From Desulfohalobiaceae bacterium (lineage in GTDB: Bacteria > Desulfobacterota > Desulfovibrionia > Desulfovibrionales > Desulfothermaceae): DNA of 6,409 nt. Location: assembly GCA_021737525.1 (NCBI GenBank), contig JAIPDU010000097.1:1-6409 (forward strand), given 5' to 3'. The first letter of the stretch is position 1. Each line of letters starts with the position of its first letter. Shown piece by piece: positions 6,223 through 6,409 of the stretch. A program made the translations under genes and the position numbers. Below the pieces are notes generated by a model. The model saw nothing but the letters and a program-made list of their open reading frames with translations. It was not told the origin of the DNA and ran no database searches.

Positions 6223-6370
6223 CCCGGGTTTCACATGACGGGGCCAGCAGCACCTGCCCGAATACCAGGACAACCAAGCCTGTTCGAGGCAGGATTCTCG
6301 TTTGAGCTTGGGGTGGTTCATTACACCACAATGCTTGCTTATTGCGGTATGAACAAAGTGATGGTGCTAT

Positions 6371-6407
6371 ATGAAACCCAGCTCAAGCGGCCCCGCCTGC
6401 CTTCGCT
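6371..6407 (-). repeat. Right arm of imperfect inverted repeat
   Basis: This is the inverted partner of 6186-6222. Only two bases remain between it and the window edge, so the true outer boundary and any target-site duplication cannot be seen. The enclosed 6223-6370 has no open frame of note. Confidence 0.6.
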
Positions 6408-6409
6408 TT

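Larger units (their letters stand above)
5896..6409. other. Gene-free right end, rich in repeats
   Basis: No open frame in these 514 bases looks like a protein on either strand. Apart from the AT-rich nadA promoter region it consists of two related 34-nt repeats, a bulged hairpin and an element bounded by inverted repeats. The 13-base word ACAACCAAGCCTG occurs twice (6162-6174 and 6270-6282). The composition fits an intergenic region that has collected dispersed repeats rather than a decayed gene that I can identify. Confidence 0.6.

Noticed and set aside
6109..6321. 70-codon minus-strand frame in the right end
   Set aside because: It is made of the repeat sequences read through; the repeated residues simply reflect the shared DNA words.

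Overview
The window is GC-rich DNA in which every recognised gene lies on the minus strand, so gene order runs from high to low coordinates: nadA, a tetraheme cytochrome c3-like gene, a zinc-dependent phospholipase C-like gene, a metF-type reductase, argD and a 3'-truncated prmA. A periplasmic c3-pattern multiheme cytochrome beside an acetogen/sulfate-reducer style MetF suggests a deltaproteobacterial sulfate reducer (Desulfovibrio/Desulfohalobium relatives). That assignment is inferred from gene content; no rRNA or other marker is present.

Layout. 6409-5896 has no convincing gene. It holds two copies of a 34-nt palindromic repeat, a hairpin, a short element bounded by 37-bp imperfect inverted repeats that may run past the window edge, and an AT-rich stretch that probably contains the nadA promoter. 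5895-4885 is nadA. After a 235-nt gap, 4649-2455 looks like one transcription unit: the cytochrome overlaps the PLC-like gene by 14 nt, and metF starts 34 nt after the PLC-like gene. argD follows after about 154 nt (121 nt if an upstream TTG start is used), and prmA after another 284 nt. prmA runs off the left edge.

Functionally most of this is housekeeping: NAD biosynthesis (NadA), one-carbon metabolism (MetF), arginine biosynthesis (ArgD) and ribosomal protein modification (PrmA). The least ordinary part is the translationally coupled pair of exported proteins: an acidic four-heme c3-like cytochrome and a PLC-fold protein that keeps the full set of expected zinc ligands, including a Trp exposed by signal peptide cleavage. 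Their joint role is unknown to me. I see no phage, CRISPR, defence or biosynthetic cluster here and do not claim a new system. The repeat-rich right end and the cytochrome/PLC pair are the places worth a second look.
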